A stretch of DNA of 64,000 nt from Phenylobacterium sp. Its GTDB lineage: Bacteria > Pseudomonadota > Alphaproteobacteria > Caulobacterales > Caulobacteraceae. The DNA lies in the NCBI GenBank assembly GCA_020402745.1, contig JADBYZ010000012.1, positions 1-64,000 of the forward strand, in the 5' to 3' direction. Below, piece by piece: positions 62,810 to 64,000 of the stretch. A program made the translations under genes and the position numbers. The first letter of the stretch is position 1. Each line of letters opens with the position of its first letter. The notes under the pieces were generated by a model, which saw only the letters and a program-made list of their open reading frames with translations, made no database searches and had not been told where the DNA came from.

Positions 62810-63181
62810 ATGAAACAAGCTTCTGCTCAACCATTGGGCCGCCTCGTAGCAACCCAAGACGCGGCGTGGACAGCGCTGGAACCTGGCGTCGACTATGTGC
62901 TGCTGAAGGCTGATGCCGACGGGATCACGACGCTGACGCGCTTTGCCGCTGGAACGATCGGCGGATGGCATACCCATCCGGGGGGAGAGGAACTCTTCGT
63001 GATTTCGGGCCAGGCAAAGATTGGCGGACGCATTCTGAGTACTGGCGACTATGTCGAGACTCAGTCAAATGAAGGGCACCGTGTCGAAGCCTTGGTCGAC
63101 ACGCTTCTTTTCGTACGCCTGCCCCAGCTCCCGATTTACGATGTCGTTTCGCCAGACGAGGAGCAGGGAGACATCGCATGA
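62810..63181 (+). CDS. Cupin-domain protein (ChrR-like)
   Basis: The 123-residue protein has a single cupin with the metal site in GTIGGWHTHPGGEELFVISGQAKIGGRILSTGDYV (best seen in GWHTHPGGEELFVISG; His, His and Glu near residues 49, 51 and 56) and a downstream His in SNEGHRVEAL near 90. It resembles the ChrR cupin/anti-sigma C-domain group and small detoxifying cupins. No Shine-Dalgarno sequence is clear, and the palindrome sits right in front of the start, so translation may be leaderless or weak. The partner thioesterase gene is divergent. Confidence 0.82.
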   Translation: MKQASAQPLGRLVATQDAAWTALEPGVDYVLLKADADGITTLTRFAAGTIGGWHTHPGGEELFVISGQAKIGGRILSTGDYVETQSNEGHRVEALVDTLLFVRLPQLPIYDVVSPDEEQGDIA

Positions 63182-63222
63182 TTTTCCGAGCAACCGCCCC
63201 GGTCATGCGACTCACCGCATAG

Positions 63223-63540
63223 GCGCCACCCGCAAAGGTCCGAGTCCGCTGGCGGACTCCGATTCTTGAGGGCGAGGTTCGCCTGGATCCGTGGGGCGTT
63301 GAACGAAGCGGCAAGCTTGTCACCTCAACGCAGGTCGCGGCCGAGCCGGACCTGCGGAACGGGAAGAATGCCGATGCAGAGCCACGGGTCCGTCGTTTGA
63401 AGGGGCTCATGTTCGTGACCCGCCGGGAAGGCGGTCCAAATGTCAGAATGGATGGTGAGGTCTATAATCCCGGCGATTGGCTGGCCTTCTCGGCTGAACG
63501 GCGCCTGATCGACGCCAACCATGTGCAACTCGGGGGCTAA
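63223..63540 (+). pseudogene. Decayed open frame without start codon
   Basis: A plus-strand frame of 105 codons is open from 63223 to a TAA at 63538-63540 but has no ATG before 63409; an upstream stop (TAG 63220-63222) closes it. It reads like protein (KVRVRWRTPILEGEVRLD, RREGGPNVRMDGEVYNPGDW) but I do not recognise the family. It shares its region with a 118-residue minus-strand frame, and at most one of them is real. It may be the decayed rest of an enzyme gene. Confidence 0.3.
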
Positions 63541-63681
63541 GTCATCTACCCGCGTTGCAAGACGGAGACCTGGGCCCTCATACCCTGAGGAAACAGAAGA
63601 CGATTTGGGGCCCCTCAGCCGGTCAAGGGCCTTAGCCGTCAACGCGGTCCAGTCTCCCGGGGCGAGCCCGAGATCATCCAT
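63325..63681 (-). CDS. Hypothetical protein of unknown family
   Basis: A 118-residue minus-strand frame starts MDDLGLAPGDWTALTAKALD and ends RLGRDLR. It contains HSDIWTAFPAGHEHEPL and is open without interruption, but no family is recognised. The frame remains open upstream of its ATG toward the TetR-like fragment, which makes a decayed or shifted gene possible. It overlaps the plus-strand frame at 63223-63540. Confidence 0.35.
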   Translation of the reverse strand: MDDLGLAPGDWTALTAKALDRLRGPKSSSVSSGYEGPGLRLATRVDDLAPELHMVGVDQAPFSREGQPIAGIIDLTIHSDIWTAFPAGHEHEPLQTTDPWLCIGILPVPQVRLGRDLR

Positions 63682-64000
63682 TTCCGCGTCCGCAGCAGCG
63701 CCGCACAGTCTTTCGACCGTCGAAAGCCCGCCCTTTCCCGATGGCTGGCGCCGCTCGGCGAAGCCTGCATGGTGCTCGCTATCTTTGCCCGCTCATCGTC
63801 CTGCGATCTCTCATGAACGCGGATGAGAATCTCGGTCTTCTCGGCAAGATGGCGATCGAAGGTCTGCGGGGCGTAGCCTGCGACACGAGCGATCCGGTTG
63901 ATATCGGGCCCGCCAAAGCTCGCCGTATTGAACTCCGTACCTCCAGCCGCAAGGAGCAACGTCCTCGTGTCGCCCTTGGGTGCGCAGGGTTTCTTGACTT
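63639..64000 (-). pseudogene. TetR-family regulator fragment, N-terminal, off the right edge
   Basis: The minus-strand frame coming in from beyond 64000 (KKPCAPKGDTRTLLLAAGGTEFN) has the TetR helix-turn-helix pattern: DINRIARVAGYAPQTFDRHLAEKTEILIRVHERS (seen in ARVAGYAPQTFDRHLAEKTE). After about STMQASPSG the resemblance ends and the frame stops at 63639 without a TetR ligand-binding domain. Either a frameshift or deletion near 63770 broke the gene. The start codon lies outside the window. Confidence 0.55.

Noticed and set aside
63240-63262. Hairpin GAGTCCGC/GCGGACTC as a terminator of the cupin gene
   Set aside because: The two-base loop is too small and no T run follows.

Overview
The window reads as chromosomal DNA of a high-GC alphaproteobacterium, most likely a member of the Caulobacterales (Caulobacter, Phenylobacterium or Brevundimonas type). 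This is inferred from the gene content and order: rpmB, cobST, a DnaJ-domain protein and bolA lie close together, aroK-aroB-corC sits divergent from xerD-accA, there are three large TonB-dependent receptors, and there are many catabolic enzymes. No rRNA, tRNA, CRISPR array, prophage or replication origin was seen.

Layout. 1-736: the end of an IS5-type transposase that cuts off an amidase gene, then non-coding DNA and the rpmB promoter. 737-7080: rpmB, the aerobic cobaltochelatase pair cobS-cobT with a coupled phytase-like lipoprotein gene, a TauD-type dioxygenase, a zinc/J-domain protein and bolA. 7113-10821: a three-subunit PaoABC-like molybdenum hydroxylase. 10844-16885: a CorC-type CBS membrane protein, shikimate genes aroB and aroK, recombinase xerD, accA and a nitronate monooxygenase. 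16974-24579: a TonB receptor, threonine aldolase, epoxide hydrolase, a TetR regulator and a carotenoid oxygenase. 24581-24692: a two-hairpin intergenic repeat. 24767-30936: exported proteins PhoD, DUF1800, DUF1501 and a PI-PLC lipoprotein. 30995-37790: a long minus-strand catabolic run (two acyl-CoA dehydrogenases, VOC enzyme, hydrolase, nitroreductase, Dps, FAD monooxygenase). 37904-42814: a nucleosidase, a photolyase with its DUF2256 microprotein, and a second TonB receptor.

42825-47979: an SDR gene, an AT-rich LysR/MipA pair that looks acquired, Rrf2 plus a TauE/SafE transporter, and a YghU-like GST. 48427-51893: a Baeyer-Villiger monooxygenase, an exported lipase and a limonene-epoxide-hydrolase-like protein, suggesting terpene or cyclic ketone breakdown. 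52050-57753: an orphan antitoxin-like protein, then the glyoxylate shunt (glcB, its probable XRE/ScfR regulator, aceA). 57823-61923: an exported methyltransferase, a one-cysteine DsbA-like protein and a third TonB receptor. 62018-64000: an internally deleted IS481 transposase, a divergent thioesterase/cupin pair around a clean palindrome, and decayed DNA ending in a TetR fragment.

Taken together, most genes serve heterotrophic use of hydrophobic or plant-derived compounds. TonB receptors would import them, monooxygenases, epoxide hydrolases and acyl-CoA dehydrogenases would degrade them, and the glyoxylate shunt would use the resulting acetyl-CoA. The two window edges carry mobile-element scars. 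All functional assignments rest on sequence motifs read by eye; no database search was run.
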